Position numbers and translations under genes: made by a program. 64,000 bases of DNA. Source: Alphaproteobacteria bacterium. GTDB lineage: Bacteria; Myxococcota_A; UBA796; GCA-2862545. Below, in pieces: positions 17,308 through 26,049 of this stretch. The stretch lies in contig JACKET010000026.1 in NCBI GenBank assembly GCA_020632875.1, forward strand, positions 1-64,000, written 5' to 3'. The notes beneath the pieces were generated by a model. That model worked only from the letters and a program-made list of their open reading frames with translations. It ran no database searches and was not told the DNA's origin. Every line of letters starts with the position of its first letter. Within the stretch, counting starts at the first letter, position 1.

Positions 17308-18447
17308 GTGGCAACTCCGCTGAGCGACGAAGGTCTGTCCCGCGCGGCCGAGGCGAAGCGCGAGCGGCTCGGCGAGGGCGTGGCCCGCGTCGACCGCGTC
17401 CTGTTCCGGCTGGGCCAGCAGGGCCTCGCGCGGCTGTCGCCCGCCACGGTCACCGAGCTCGAGGCGCTCGTGCAGACCGCGCACAACGCGGGCATGGTGC
17501 GCGTCGAGCGCGAGCTGTCGGCCCTCGCGACCCAGGTGCAGCGCTACATCGACCGCGACCCGCTGTTCCACATGCCGGGCTACCTCGATGCGCTCAACCG
17601 GGTGTGGCTGCTGAACGCCGAGGCGCAGCGCGCGTTCGACACGGGCGCCGACCCGGCAGAGCTCAAGGATGCGCTCGGCGAGGCGCGCCGGACGTACGAG
17701 CTCCAGGCCGAGCCGCTCGAGGTGCAGGCGATGGGCGCGGCGGGCTGGGTGACAGACTCCGACTTCGTCGGCATCACCGTGTACATGCGGTGCGGCGAGC
17801 GCGTGCTGCAGGTCTCGAACGCCCGGCCGTCCGCGTACTTCGGCAACGAGCCGCGGCGCCTGATGTCGATGGGCATCTCGGAGTACGTCGACGTCACCAT
17901 CCAGCAGCTCTCGCACGGCGCCTTCCGGTTCCGGAACGCCAAGCTCTCGGGCGACGGGCGGCTGAGCGTGCACCAGGACCTCGAGATCGAGCCGAGCCCG
18001 TGGCGTGGCGCGTCGGTCTACGAGGGCTGCTCGGCCGACAGCTGGGATGCGCTCTCGGCGTTGCTCCGCGACTCCACGGTGCATCCGGTCTCCGCCGGCG
18101 GGTCGCGGCTCGTGCTGGTGGAGCCGGCTTCGCTGTCCGTCGTGACCGTCGACGAGAAGGCGCAGCTCGCCCGCATGGACCTGGTCGACGCGCGCGGCGC
18201 GAAGCTCGAGGCGCGCGTGCCGCTCCGGCCGGAGAACAACCAGCTGGTCGACAACCTCGAGACGCTGCAGCGCCGGCCGGAGTTGCGTCCCCCGGCGTTC
18301 TTCGGGCGTGCCTCGGCGTCGGGCGGGCTGTCGTTCTTCCCGATGACCGCTGTCTATGGGACGCCCGTTCGGTTGAGGGGGCGGCAGGAGATGCGGGTGA
18401 ACGAGGTGCATCTGACGCTCGAGGACCTGGAGAAGGTCACGCTCTAG
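17308..18447 (+). CDS. Hypothetical protein, helical N-terminus and beta-rich C-terminus
   Basis: I do not recognise this 379-residue protein. Residues 1-150 are helical and charged (EAKRERLGEGVARVDRVLFR, VERELSALATQVQRYIDRDP). The rest alternates short strands (VGITVYMRCGERVLQVSNAR, SRLVLVEPASLSVVTVDEKA) and ends LEDLEKVTL. There is no signal peptide or membrane helix, so it is probably cytoplasmic. The GTG at 17308 was taken as start because it precedes the first confident helix; the evidence is weak. It lies downstream of the MoxR/VWA cluster on the same strand and may belong to it. Confidence 0.6.
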   Translation: MATPLSDEGLSRAAEAKRERLGEGVARVDRVLFRLGQQGLARLSPATVTELEALVQTAHNAGMVRVERELSALATQVQRYIDRDPLFHMPGYLDALNRVWLLNAEAQRAFDTGADPAELKDALGEARRTYELQAEPLEVQAMGAAGWVTDSDFVGITVYMRCGERVLQVSNARPSAYFGNEPRRLMSMGISEYVDVTIQQLSHGAFRFRNAKLSGDGRLSVHQDLEIEPSPWRGASVYEGCSADSWDALSALLRDSTVHPVSAGGSRLVLVEPASLSVVTVDEKAQLARMDLVDARGAKLEARVPLRPENNQLVDNLETLQRRPELRPPAFFGRASASGGLSFFPMTAVYGTPVRLRGRQEMRVNEVHLTLEDLEKVTL

Positions 18448-18477
18448 GGCGACGTCGGCGGGCTCGGGCGCTGATCC

Positions 18478-18511
18478 GGGTGTTGGGTGTCGGTGTCGGG
18501 TGTTGGGTTTG
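18478..18511. repeat. Heptanucleotide repeat, GGGTGTT/GGGTGTC family
   Basis: Two GGGTGTT and one GGGTGTC unit alternate with GGTGTC and GGGTTTG, just after the previous stop. The reverse complement of these units is AACACCC/GACACCC, the same family as the large array at 19374-19492, so the two arrays face each other across the small lipoprotein gene. Confidence 0.85.
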
Positions 18512-18575
18512 TGTCGTCCCGGTCGGTGTCGTGTGGGGCGGAGGTCGGCTTGCGGGCGACCTCGTGTCCCCAGGG

Positions 18576-18581
18576 TATTCT
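18576..18581 (+). promoter_or_regulatory. -10 box TATTCT, leaderless spacing
   Basis: TATTCT ends 6 nt before the ATG at 18588. No ribosome-binding site is visible. Confidence 0.55.
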
Positions 18582-18587
18582 CGGTCC

Positions 18588-18956
18588 ATGTGCTCGCTTC
18601 GCTCGTGGTCGTCGCTCGTGCTCGTGCTCGTCGTGGGCTGTGGGCCGTCGCCGCGTGATTTCGTCGCGGAGGCCGCGCGGCAGGACTGCGGGTTCCGCTA
18701 CCGGTGCTCGACCGTCGGGACGGCACCGGACGGTCGGGAGATCTGCGAGGAGACGGTGGCGAACGACCTCCTCGGGAACCTCTACGACGAGTGCCTGGAC
18801 TACCGCCGGGATCTCGCAGCCGCCTGCCTGGAGGAGATCGAGGTGTACTGGCGGGAGCGCGCCTGTACCGACTGGAGGGTTCCGCCCGACTGCATCGGCG
18901 ACGTCTGGGAGCCGAACGGCGAGTGCGAGGACGGGGCGTATCTCTACAGTCCGTGA
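18588..18956 (+). CDS. Small cysteine-rich lipoprotein
   Basis: The 122-residue product has a type II signal (MCSLRSWSSLVLVLVVGCGP; lipobox Cys at residue 18). The mature part holds eight cysteines (DCGF, RCST, ICEE, ECLD, ACLE, ACTD, DCIG, ECED), so it is probably disulfide-bonded and exposed in the periplasm or on the surface. I do not recognise a family. Lipoproteins of this kind with regularly spaced Cys are frequent in Myxococcota. It is framed by heptanucleotide repeat arrays on both sides. Confidence 0.7.
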   Translation: MCSLRSWSSLVLVLVVGCGPSPRDFVAEAARQDCGFRYRCSTVGTAPDGREICEETVANDLLGNLYDECLDYRRDLAAACLEEIEVYWRERACTDWRVPPDCIGDVWEPNGECEDGAYLYSP

Positions 18957-18970
18957 GCCTCGTGGCGAAC

Positions 18971-19322
<352 letters not shown>

Positions 19323-19373
19323 CGACCGCGAACAACAACCGCCTCCAGTCACCACCACCCCACACCCGACACC

Positions 19374-19492
19374 GACACCCGACACCCGACACCCGACACC
19401 CGACACCCGACACCCGACACCCGACACCTGACACCCGACACCCGACACCCACCACCCACCACCCACCACCCACCACCCAACACCCAACACCC
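19374..19492. repeat. Heptanucleotide array (GACACCC)11(ACCACCC)4(AACACCC)2
   Basis: Seventeen consecutive 7-bp units: eleven GACACCC (one is GACACCT), then four ACCACCC, then two AACACCC. Each block is a uniform variant, which suggests step-wise duplication of single units. Together with the block at 18971-19322 it fills almost the entire 575-bp gap before the next gene. Confidence 0.95.
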
Positions 19493-19543
19493 GACCCGGG
19501 ATCCCGGTCGCCCCTCCGATGCCCCACGGGTATGAATCCCGCG

Positions 19544-21241
19544 ATGGAGACCGTTCACCAGCGCGTGGAGGCCGTCCGGGCCCGGCCATTCGAACCGGTC
19601 ACGGGCGAGGCGGACGACGGGGCCCTGACCACGGGCCTCGTGCAGGCGTGGATCGCGGATGCCTCGGATGCGCTGGGACGGTTGATGGTGGCGGGCATCG
19701 CGCACCCGGACCCCGAGCTGCCCGAGACCTTCGACCTGCTCTCGGAGCGCGCGGCGGCGCTGGGCACCGGAACGGCAGCGCGCGGGTTCGCCGTGTTGGC
19801 CGAGTGGACGCGCGCGCTGCGGCCCGGGCCGCCCGACCTGACGACCCGGATGCAGCTCGCCCACGAGACGTGGCGGGAGGCGATGGCCCTGCTCGCGTGG
19901 CTGCGGCTGTTCCGGGCGGACATCGACCTCGCCAGCGCTGCGGTCCGCGCGAGGGGAGAGCGGTCCGATGGCGCGGAGCGCGCCGACCTGCCGCGGTACA
20001 CCGACCGCGTGTACGTCGACGGGCTCACGCTGTCGGCCGAGCAGCGGCTGGTGGTCGTGGGCCACGACGAGCACGGGCAGCAGGTGCTGGCGTTCGACCC
20101 GCTCGCGTCGGGCGATGCGGACGATCCGTTCGGCAGCCCCGTGATCTCCCGTCTGTTCCAGGAGCAGATGTGGCTCGGTGACCTCGCGGGCTGCGCGCTC
20201 GACTTCGACCGTCACCCGTACACCCGGCGGGGCAACACGATCCTGGTCCAACCGGCGTTCCGCGCCGTGCCGCTGCGGCTGCCGACCGACCGGCCTCTGG
20301 GAGGGCCCGGCGTCGAGGTGTTCGAGGCGCACTGCAGCGCGGACGGCGAGGCGCTCGTGGTCCGCCCGCGGGACGGGGGGCGCGTGGTGGTCGGGCGCAC
20401 CTTCGAGTTCAACGTCCGCAAGCGCCTCGCCGCGCTGGGGCGCCCGGGGCTCTCGCTGCGCCTCGTCGGCCTGCCGCGGCGCGAGGGGCGCGTGATCATC
20501 GCGTGCGACGACGAGGGCCAGACGCGCTTCCCGGCCATCGACGCGCGCTGCTGGCGCGTGCACCCCGAGGTCCTCGCCGCGGCGACCGTCTCCGCCTCCG
20601 TCTGGCTGCGCGCCGCGGCAGCCATGTTCGGCGGGCACCCGGGACCCGAGCGCGAGCGGCTGTTCCGCGACGTCGCCACCGCGAAGCTCGCCGGGCTCGA
20701 CGCCTGGCGGCTGGTCTGGTGGAGTGCGCGGCTCGGCGCCGACGCGCTGGACCTCGTCGTGCCCGAGGTCCCCGGTCCCTCCGCCGAAGACGGCTTCGTC
20801 GCGGTCTGGGGCCACCTCTGGAACGGCGGCGGGGAGGACGCGCTGAAGGCGCTCTACGCCGCGCGCTACGAGAGCGTCCCCGAGCCCGCGCTGCCGGACG
20901 TCTGTGCCCGCACCCTGCTGCTCGACGCCGTCACCGGCGATCGTGACGCCGCGCTGGCCTACCTCGAGGCGCACCTCGTGCACCTCCGCCGCACCGGGAA
21001 GAGCGCACCGGTCCTGCCGCCCTCGCTGCACCTCGTGATGCTCGCCGACACGCTCGCCTGGCTGACCGCTGGAGACCGCAGCGGTCCCGTGGGTGACGCG
21101 CTCCAGCTCCCGTCGGTGCCGCTGCGCGAGCGCCTGGCCCAGAAGCTCTACCGGTGGCGCGTGCACGGCGAGACGCACGAGCTCGCCGACACGCTCGCGC
21201 TCGGCGCCCTGTGCGCGTGGGGCGCCACGGTGGTGGGATGA
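19544..21241 (+). CDS. Hypothetical protein coupled to a SecY-like gene
   Basis: This 565-residue protein has no family I recognise. It looks cytoplasmic, with a helical N-terminal region (LLSERAAALGTGTAARGFAV), a beta-rich middle (VYVDGLTLSAEQRLVVVGHD, RVVVGRTFEFNVRKRLAALG) and a helical end. The ATG at 19544 was taken as the start, with TATGAAT just upstream at the usual leaderless distance; an ATG at 19532 is also in frame. The frame stays open upstream through the whole tandem-repeat region to 18704, so a His/Arg-rich extension is formally possible. Its stop overlaps the next ATG (ATGA). Confidence 0.65.
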   Translation: METVHQRVEAVRARPFEPVTGEADDGALTTGLVQAWIADASDALGRLMVAGIAHPDPELPETFDLLSERAAALGTGTAARGFAVLAEWTRALRPGPPDLTTRMQLAHETWREAMALLAWLRLFRADIDLASAAVRARGERSDGAERADLPRYTDRVYVDGLTLSAEQRLVVVGHDEHGQQVLAFDPLASGDADDPFGSPVISRLFQEQMWLGDLAGCALDFDRHPYTRRGNTILVQPAFRAVPLRLPTDRPLGGPGVEVFEAHCSADGEALVVRPRDGGRVVVGRTFEFNVRKRLAALGRPGLSLRLVGLPRREGRVIIACDDEGQTRFPAIDARCWRVHPEVLAAATVSASVWLRAAAAMFGGHPGPERERLFRDVATAKLAGLDAWRLVWWSARLGADALDLVVPEVPGPSAEDGFVAVWGHLWNGGGEDALKALYAARYESVPEPALPDVCARTLLLDAVTGDRDAALAYLEAHLVHLRRTGKSAPVLPPSLHLVMLADTLAWLTAGDRSGPVGDALQLPSVPLRERLAQKLYRWRVHGETHELADTLALGALCAWGATVVG

Positions 21242-22428
21242 TGCAGCTGCGGCGGATCCTCGTCGTCCTCGTGACCCTCGCCGCGCTGTGGGTCGTCGCC
21301 GGGGTCCCGTTACCGGGCATCGACCGCGAGCTGCTCGCGGAGTGGGCGGGCCCGTCGTTCTTCACGAATCCCGCGTTCTCCGTGGGTGCGCTGGGCGTGA
21401 CCCCGTGGGTCACCGCGGCCGTCGTGGCCGAGCTCGCCGCGATGGCGTGGGGCCCGTGGCGGGTGCTCCGCGTGTCGGGCCCCGAGGCGCGAGCGCCGAT
21501 CGAGCGGCTCACCGGGGTCCTCTGGCTGCTGTTCGCCTGCATCCAGGCGTATGCGATGGCCCTGGCCTCCGAGCAGATGCGCCTGGGCTTCGTCCCGCTG
21601 GTGTCGGAGCCCGGAACGCTCTTCCGGCTCGTGTTCGTCGCGAGCCTGGTGGCCGGGAGCGCCGTGTGCGTGGCCCTCTGCCGCTGGTGTGCCCGCGACG
21701 GGCTCGGCGTGGGCCTGCTCGCCGCGGTGGTGCTGCAGCACACCGAAGAGGCGCAGATGTGGGCCGCGTGGGTCCAGCTCGGCGAGGGCGTGGTGCTGGC
21801 TCCGGTGCTCGTCGTCGTGGCGGGCCTCGCGCTCGTCGGGCTCCGTCCGCCCGGCAAGACGACCTCCACGAGCGTGGCGGGGCTCGTGCCCATCGGCACG
21901 CTGGTCGCCGTCCCGGCCCTCGTGGGCTTCGAGCCGGTGCCGCTCGTCGCGCTGGCCCTGGTGCTCACGGGCGGGCTCGCGTTCCTGTTCCAGATGCCGG
22001 AGCGCGTGGCGCGCGTCCGCGGGGTCGACGCGCAGCTCGTCCGCAGCGACCTCGGCCTCGGCATCGCCGTGAATGCGGCGGTGGTCGTCGGGCTCGTGAT
22101 CTTCGCGCTCCAGGGCAACACGCCGGCCTGGGGCCTGGGGCTCGTGGTGCTCGGCGTGGCCGCCTGGGATGTCGCGGAGGAGATGCGGGCCCGCGGCGAC
22201 GGCACGACGGTCGAGGTGTGGCAGCTCCACCGCGTGTATGCAGTCGACCCGGCGGTCGAGGCGCTCCGCGCGGCCGGCATCCCGGCGAACGCGCGCGGCG
22301 TCCGCGTCCGGTCGCTGTTCCACGCGCTCGGGCCCTACTTCCCGATCGGCATCCTGGTCGAGCCCGGCCGCGAGGACGAAGCGCGCGGGGTGCTCCGCGC
22401 CTGGCAGCGCGCGTCCGTCGCGGAGTGA
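21238..22428 (+). CDS. Divergent SecY-like membrane protein with DUF2007-like C-terminus
   Basis: The 396-residue protein is mostly transmembrane. Its N-terminal part follows SecY: AGVPLPGIDRELLAEW matches the TM1 exit (IPIPGID), FSVGALGVTPWVTAAVVAEL matches the TM2 half (ALGIMPYISASI), the TM3 helix ends ACIQAYAMA, and SLVAGSAVCVALCRWCARDG with GLGVGLLAAVV matches the TM4 ERGIGNG region. A TM5-to-TM9-like segment follows (SVAGLVPIGTLVAVPALVGF). The large cytoplasmic arginine loops of SecY are reduced. The last 65 residues (VEVWQLHRVYAVDPAVEALR, AAGIPANARG, GILVEPGREDEARGVL) resemble DUF2007. The start overlaps the upstream stop. It is probably a paralogue, not the housekeeping SecY, whose ribosomal-operon context is absent. 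Confidence 0.7.
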   Translation: MMQLRRILVVLVTLAALWVVAGVPLPGIDRELLAEWAGPSFFTNPAFSVGALGVTPWVTAAVVAELAAMAWGPWRVLRVSGPEARAPIERLTGVLWLLFACIQAYAMALASEQMRLGFVPLVSEPGTLFRLVFVASLVAGSAVCVALCRWCARDGLGVGLLAAVVLQHTEEAQMWAAWVQLGEGVVLAPVLVVVAGLALVGLRPPGKTTSTSVAGLVPIGTLVAVPALVGFEPVPLVALALVLTGGLAFLFQMPERVARVRGVDAQLVRSDLGLGIAVNAAVVVGLVIFALQGNTPAWGLGLVVLGVAAWDVAEEMRARGDGTTVEVWQLHRVYAVDPAVEALRAAGIPANARGVRVRSLFHALGPYFPIGILVEPGREDEARGVLRAWQRASVAE

Positions 22429-22431
22429 GCG

Positions 22432-23970
22432 CTACCGACGCCGTCCGATGAAGCGCCACAGCATCGCAGCGGGCCCGTGGGGACGGGACGATCCGGCGCG
22501 ACACCCACAGCCCGCGCCCACGCGCACGGCCCGCGGATACCCGTCGCAGTCGTGGTCGATGTCGTCGTCCTGCTCCTCGGCGCCGGGGAACACGGTGGGG
22601 TCGCTGTCGTCGCAGTCGCCGCGGTCGGCTGCCACGCCGTCTCCGTCGCAGTCGGCCAGGCCGCCCGCGCAGGGCGGGTCGGTGTCGGTGTCGGCGTCGG
22701 AGTCGGCATCGGCGTCGGCATCGGTGTCGGAATCCGCGTCCGAATCCGCATCGGTGTCCGCGTCGGTGTCCGCATCGGTGTCCGCGTCCGAATCCGCATC
22801 GGTGTCCGCGTCCGAATCCGCATCGGTGTCCGCATCCGAATCCGCGTCCGTGTCCGTGTCCGTGTCGGCATCGGCATCGGCATCGGCATCCGCGTCGGCA
22901 TCGGTGTCGGCGTCCGCGTCGGCGTCCGCATCGGAGTCGGCGTCGGCGTCCGCGTCGGTGTCTGCATCCGCGTCGGCGTCGGTGTCGGCGTCGCCTCCGT
23001 CACAGGCGTCTCCGATTCCGTCGCCGTCGGTGTCGGCCTGACCGGGGTTGGCCGTGAAGATGCAGTTGTCGCAGGCATCGCCGTGCCCGTCCCCGTCGAG
23101 GTCGATCTGGAACGGATTCAGCACCCCGGGGCAGTTGTCGGCGCACTCGGGCGTGAAGTCGAAGTCGGCGTCGGTGTGGACGGCATCGTTCGGACAGACG
23201 TCGCAAGCCCCGAGGAGCCCGTCTCCGTCGGGGTCGGGGAGGGGGTTCGCCGGATCGAGGTCGCACGGGTCGAGGTACCCGGGCAGGCCGTCGCCATCGA
23301 CGTCGCGGTCGGCGTCGAGCGTCCACGCGAGGATGCGGTGCTCGCTGTGATCCCAGCCCGTGCCGGCCGTGAATCCGGCGTAGAACGGGCCCGTCGTGGC
23401 CAGCACGTCGACCGTGGTCGTGACGGTCGTGCTGCTCGTCGGGCCCACGATCTCGACATCGAGGCTCTGTGTCGACTGGACGTAGCGGACGTTCACGTCG
23501 AACGAACCGGAGTGGAGGTCTGCGCCGAGGTCGAGCTGGACGATCGTGTCGCTCGCGGTGACCACCGCCAGGTGGTTGCCCGAGATGTCGGGTGGGTCGA
23601 TGTCGTCGTTCTCGTGGGTGTCGAGCTCGATCGCGACGAACGGTGCCATCCCCGCGTAGCCGAGCCCGCCCCCGGTGTCGCCGAGCGCGGCGGTGCCGGC
23701 GGCATCGTCGTGGAGGACGAAGGCGAGCCCGTCCCCACCGGGCGAGATGGTGAACGTGAACGACACCACCAGGACGCTGTCGGAGCTCCAGTCGACCCGG
23801 GTCTGCGCCCAGAACGAGCCTGCGACCTCCTGGGTGGCGGGTGTGAGCACGACGCCGTCGTCGGCGAAGTACGCGGCGCCGTTGAGCGTGAGGGGGTCGT
23901 TCGCATCGAAGCCCGACGCGTAGTCGAAGTGCGTGGGGACGGCGCGGGCGGTGGCGAGGAACAGGAGCAC
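22432..23970 (-). CDS. Surface protein: L-type lectin-like domain, TSP3 repeats, Asp-rich spacer, MopE motif
   Basis: The 512-residue protein has a signal peptide (MLLFLATARAVP) and a legume-lectin-like domain (about 15-210; GDGLAFVLHDDAAGTAALG, GLGYAGMAPFVAIELDTHEN). Thrombospondin type 3 calcium repeats follow (DPDGDGLLGACDVCPNDAVH, DLDGDGHGDACDNC). A spacer of about 105 Asp/Ala/Thr/Ser residues comes next, then a MopE-type metal motif (LADCDGDGVAADRGDCDDSD, HDCDG). The tail has paired cysteines (GAGCGC), a short hydrophobic stretch and RRR, like MYXO-CTERM signals. The start is GTG. It converges with the SecY-like gene, with 3 bp between stops. It is likely exported and anchored at the surface. 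Confidence 0.85.
   Translation of the reverse strand: MLLFLATARAVPTHFDYASGFDANDPLTLNGAAYFADDGVVLTPATQEVAGSFWAQTRVDWSSDSVLVVSFTFTISPGGDGLAFVLHDDAAGTAALGDTGGGLGYAGMAPFVAIELDTHENDDIDPPDISGNHLAVVTASDTIVQLDLGADLHSGSFDVNVRYVQSTQSLDVEIVGPTSSTTVTTTVDVLATTGPFYAGFTAGTGWDHSEHRILAWTLDADRDVDGDGLPGYLDPCDLDPANPLPDPDGDGLLGACDVCPNDAVHTDADFDFTPECADNCPGVLNPFQIDLDGDGHGDACDNCIFTANPGQADTDGDGIGDACDGGDADTDADADADTDADADADSDADADADADTDADADADADADADTDTDTDADSDADTDADSDADTDADSDADTDADTDADTDADSDADSDTDADADADSDADTDTDPPCAGGLADCDGDGVAADRGDCDDSDPTVFPGAEEQDDDIDHDCDGYPRAVRVGAGCGCRAGSSRPHGPAAMLWRFIGRRR
22678..22992. repeat. In-gene repeat coding Asp-Ala/Asp-Thr/Asp-Ser spacer
   Basis: About 315 bp of 6-bp-periodic GTCGGC/GTCCGC/GTCGGT units encode the spacer of the lectin-like protein. 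The period keeps the frame, so copy-number changes would alter spacer length without a frameshift. Confidence 0.9.
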
Positions 23971-24011
23971 GCCGCATTCTCACATGTGCCGGTCCGACCT
24001 GCACCGTGGGG

Positions 24012-24017
24012 TACGAT
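24012..24017 (+). promoter_or_regulatory. -10 box TACGAT, leaderless spacing
   Basis: TACGAT ends 6 nt before the ATG at 24024, which supports this ATG over one 18 nt upstream. Confidence 0.55.
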
Positions 24018-24023
24018 CGGGCG

Positions 24024-25484
24024 ATGCTGCCGTTCGTCCTCACCGCGCTCGCAGGCGAGCTCACGTACGTCGAGCGGGAGCTGCCCACCCGGCTCAGCGG
24101 GCTCTACGCCTCGGAGGGCGCGGAGCTCCGCGTGGTCGACCTCGTGTACGAGCGGCTGTTCTACTGGACGACCATCAGCTCCGAGCTCCGCAGTCGGCTG
24201 GTGCGCCGCTACGAGCTGCTCGAGGCCCGCACGGTGCTCCGGCTGTACCTCGGCGACGGCGCCGTATTCCACGACGGACGCCCGGTGACCGCGGCCGATG
24301 TCTGCTTCACGGTCGACGCGCACCGCGATCCGCGCAATCCACTCGACCGGCACGAGCGATTCCGCGAGGTCGTGGCGGGCTGCGCGGTCGGGCCCGAGGG
24401 GACGGCGGACGTGCGTCTCGCGTCGCCCGTCGTGGACGCGCGCAGGCTCCTCGATCTTCCCGTGCTGCCCGCCCACCGCTTCGCCGGGACCGCGATCCCC
24501 GCGGACGACCCGGAGTGGCGCCAGCCCCTCGGCTCCGGTCCGTTCGCGCTCGCCGCGCCCATCGTGGCCGGCGAGCCCCTGCGCTTCGAGGCGCGGCGCT
24601 CGCCTCTCCGGTCTCCGGAGCTCGATGCGGTCACCCTGGTCGCGATGGACGGGGCCGTCGACGCCCTGCTCGCGGGCGACGTGCACGGTGTCGTCGAGGT
24701 CCCGCCCGCCGACCATGCCCGGCTGGTCGCGCGCGACGACGTGTTCGTGAAGCACCACGATCTGCGGAGGGTCTGGTTCGTCGCGTTCGACCCGTCCCAC
24801 GCGCGCCTGAAGGATCCGGCCGTGCGGAGGGCGCTCGACGCGGCGGCCGATCGGTCCGCTGCGTGCGCGTCGCTGCCGGAAGGGCCCGAGCACGCCCTCC
24901 CGCTCTGCGAGCCGGTGACCGGGCCGTTCGTCCCGTCGAGCCCGTACTACCGGCGTGATCTGGCGTTCACCACGGGTAGGGCGACGGTCGGCGAGCCCTT
25001 CGCGATCCGCCTCGGGTACGACGCCGACGCCGACCGCGAGGCCCCCGGGCTGGTCGCGGCCCTCGTCGAGCGCTGGGCGAAGGCGGGGGCTCGCGTCGAA
25101 GCGGTGCCCGTGCCGCATGCCGAGTGGGGCGAGGTCCTCCGCGAGCACGGGGCGCGCGGGCGGTTCGACGCGGTGCTCGACCGCTGGCAGGCCGACCTCC
25201 GCGACGAGGTCGGGCCGCTGCTCCACGGCGACGGGGCGTCCAACCCGTTCGGCTGGAGCGATCCGGAGGTCGACGCGCTGCTCGACCGCGCCCATCGGGC
25301 CACGACCGACACCGAAGCGCGGGACGCGCTGCAGGCGCTCCATGCGCGGGTCGCCGATGCGCGGGGGTTCCTGTTCCTCTACGAGGTCGACGTCAGGAGC
25401 GTGTGGTCGGAGCGGGTCCAGCGCTCGATCAACGCGCCCGTGCACTACTTCCTGGATGTCGACGTCTGGCGGATCAGACCGTAG
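24024..25484 (+). CDS. Family 5 extracellular solute-binding protein (oligopeptide/nickel type)
   Basis: The 486-residue protein begins with a short hydrophobic segment (MLPFVLTALAG) that may act as an export signal. It has the SBP_bac_5 fold: VVDLVYERLFYWTT, VLRLYLGDGAVFHDGRPVTA followed by ADVCFTVDA (the characteristic motif), PLGSGPFAL, VWFVAFDPSHARLKDPAVRR and NPFGWSDPEVDALLDRA. Such proteins deliver peptides or metals to an ABC importer, but no permease or ATPase lies nearby, so it is an orphan. It overlaps the convergent P-loop gene by 11 nt at the 3' end. Confidence 0.85.
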   Translation: MLPFVLTALAGELTYVERELPTRLSGLYASEGAELRVVDLVYERLFYWTTISSELRSRLVRRYELLEARTVLRLYLGDGAVFHDGRPVTAADVCFTVDAHRDPRNPLDRHERFREVVAGCAVGPEGTADVRLASPVVDARRLLDLPVLPAHRFAGTAIPADDPEWRQPLGSGPFALAAPIVAGEPLRFEARRSPLRSPELDAVTLVAMDGAVDALLAGDVHGVVEVPPADHARLVARDDVFVKHHDLRRVWFVAFDPSHARLKDPAVRRALDAAADRSAACASLPEGPEHALPLCEPVTGPFVPSSPYYRRDLAFTTGRATVGEPFAIRLGYDADADREAPGLVAALVERWAKAGARVEAVPVPHAEWGEVLREHGARGRFDAVLDRWQADLRDEVGPLLHGDGASNPFGWSDPEVDALLDRAHRATTDTEARDALQALHARVADARGFLFLYEVDVRSVWSERVQRSINAPVHYFLDVDVWRIRP

Positions 25485-26049
25485 GCAGGCCCAGCGACCG
25501 GATGATCGCGTCCGCGGCGCCGTCGGCGGGCAGCGCCGTGTTGTCGACGCGCACGTAGGGCGCGAGCACGCCGTCGAGCTCGCCGGGCGCCGACTGCATG
25601 CGCACCGTGCCCTCCCACTCCAGCAGGCCCGCCTCGGACGCGGCCACGTCGCGCTTCGACCGCTTGTGATCGAGGCGCTCGGCCGTGCGGTTGCGGGCGA
25701 GGCGCTCGTCGAGGTCGCATGCGAGCTCGGCGTACCGGGTCGTGCCGCCCGCCGCGGCGACGCGGTCGGCGAGGCGCTTCACGAACGCCGTGTCGCTCTC
25801 GAGGTCGAGGCCCCAGACGTACGTGAAGACGAGGTCGAACTCGCCCTGCTGCAGGCACTCTTCGAGGATCTGCTCCCGGAAGCTCCGCGTGAGCCGGGCA
25901 TACGGCGGGCTGCCGAACGGGAACAGGCCCAGCAGCGGCTCGATCGTCATGTGGTTGTGGAACAGGCGGTACCGCGTGCGCGCGCAGATCGCGCGCCCGA
26001 CGGTCATCTTCCCGGCCGCCGGAGGACCGAACAGGACGAGGAGGTCCAT
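25474..26049 (-). CDS. P-loop NTPase, shikimate-kinase-like
   Basis: The 191-residue cytoplasmic protein has Walker A GPPAAGKMTVG at its N-terminus and a kinase-like layout with RLFHNHMTIEPLL, LVFTYVWGLDLES and a lid region LARNRTAERLDHKRSK. It resembles the AAA_18/adenylate- or shikimate-kinase-like group of small-molecule kinases; the substrate is unknown. The ATG shares one base with the stop of the upstream phosphohexomutase gene, so it is the last gene of a minus-strand run. Confidence 0.75.
   Translation of the reverse strand: MDLLVLFGPPAAGKMTVGRAICARTRYRLFHNHMTIEPLLGLFPFGSPPYARLTRSFREQILEECLQQGEFDLVFTYVWGLDLESDTAFVKRLADRVAAAGGTTRYAELACDLDERLARNRTAERLDHKRSKRDVAASEAGLLEWEGTVRMQSAPGELDGVLAPYVRVDNTALPADGAADAIIRSLGLPTV

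Noticed and set aside
22438..24288. 603-codon Val/Gly-rich plus-strand frame
   Set aside because: It is antisense to the lectin-like protein and consists mostly of the complement of the Asp-spacer repeat.
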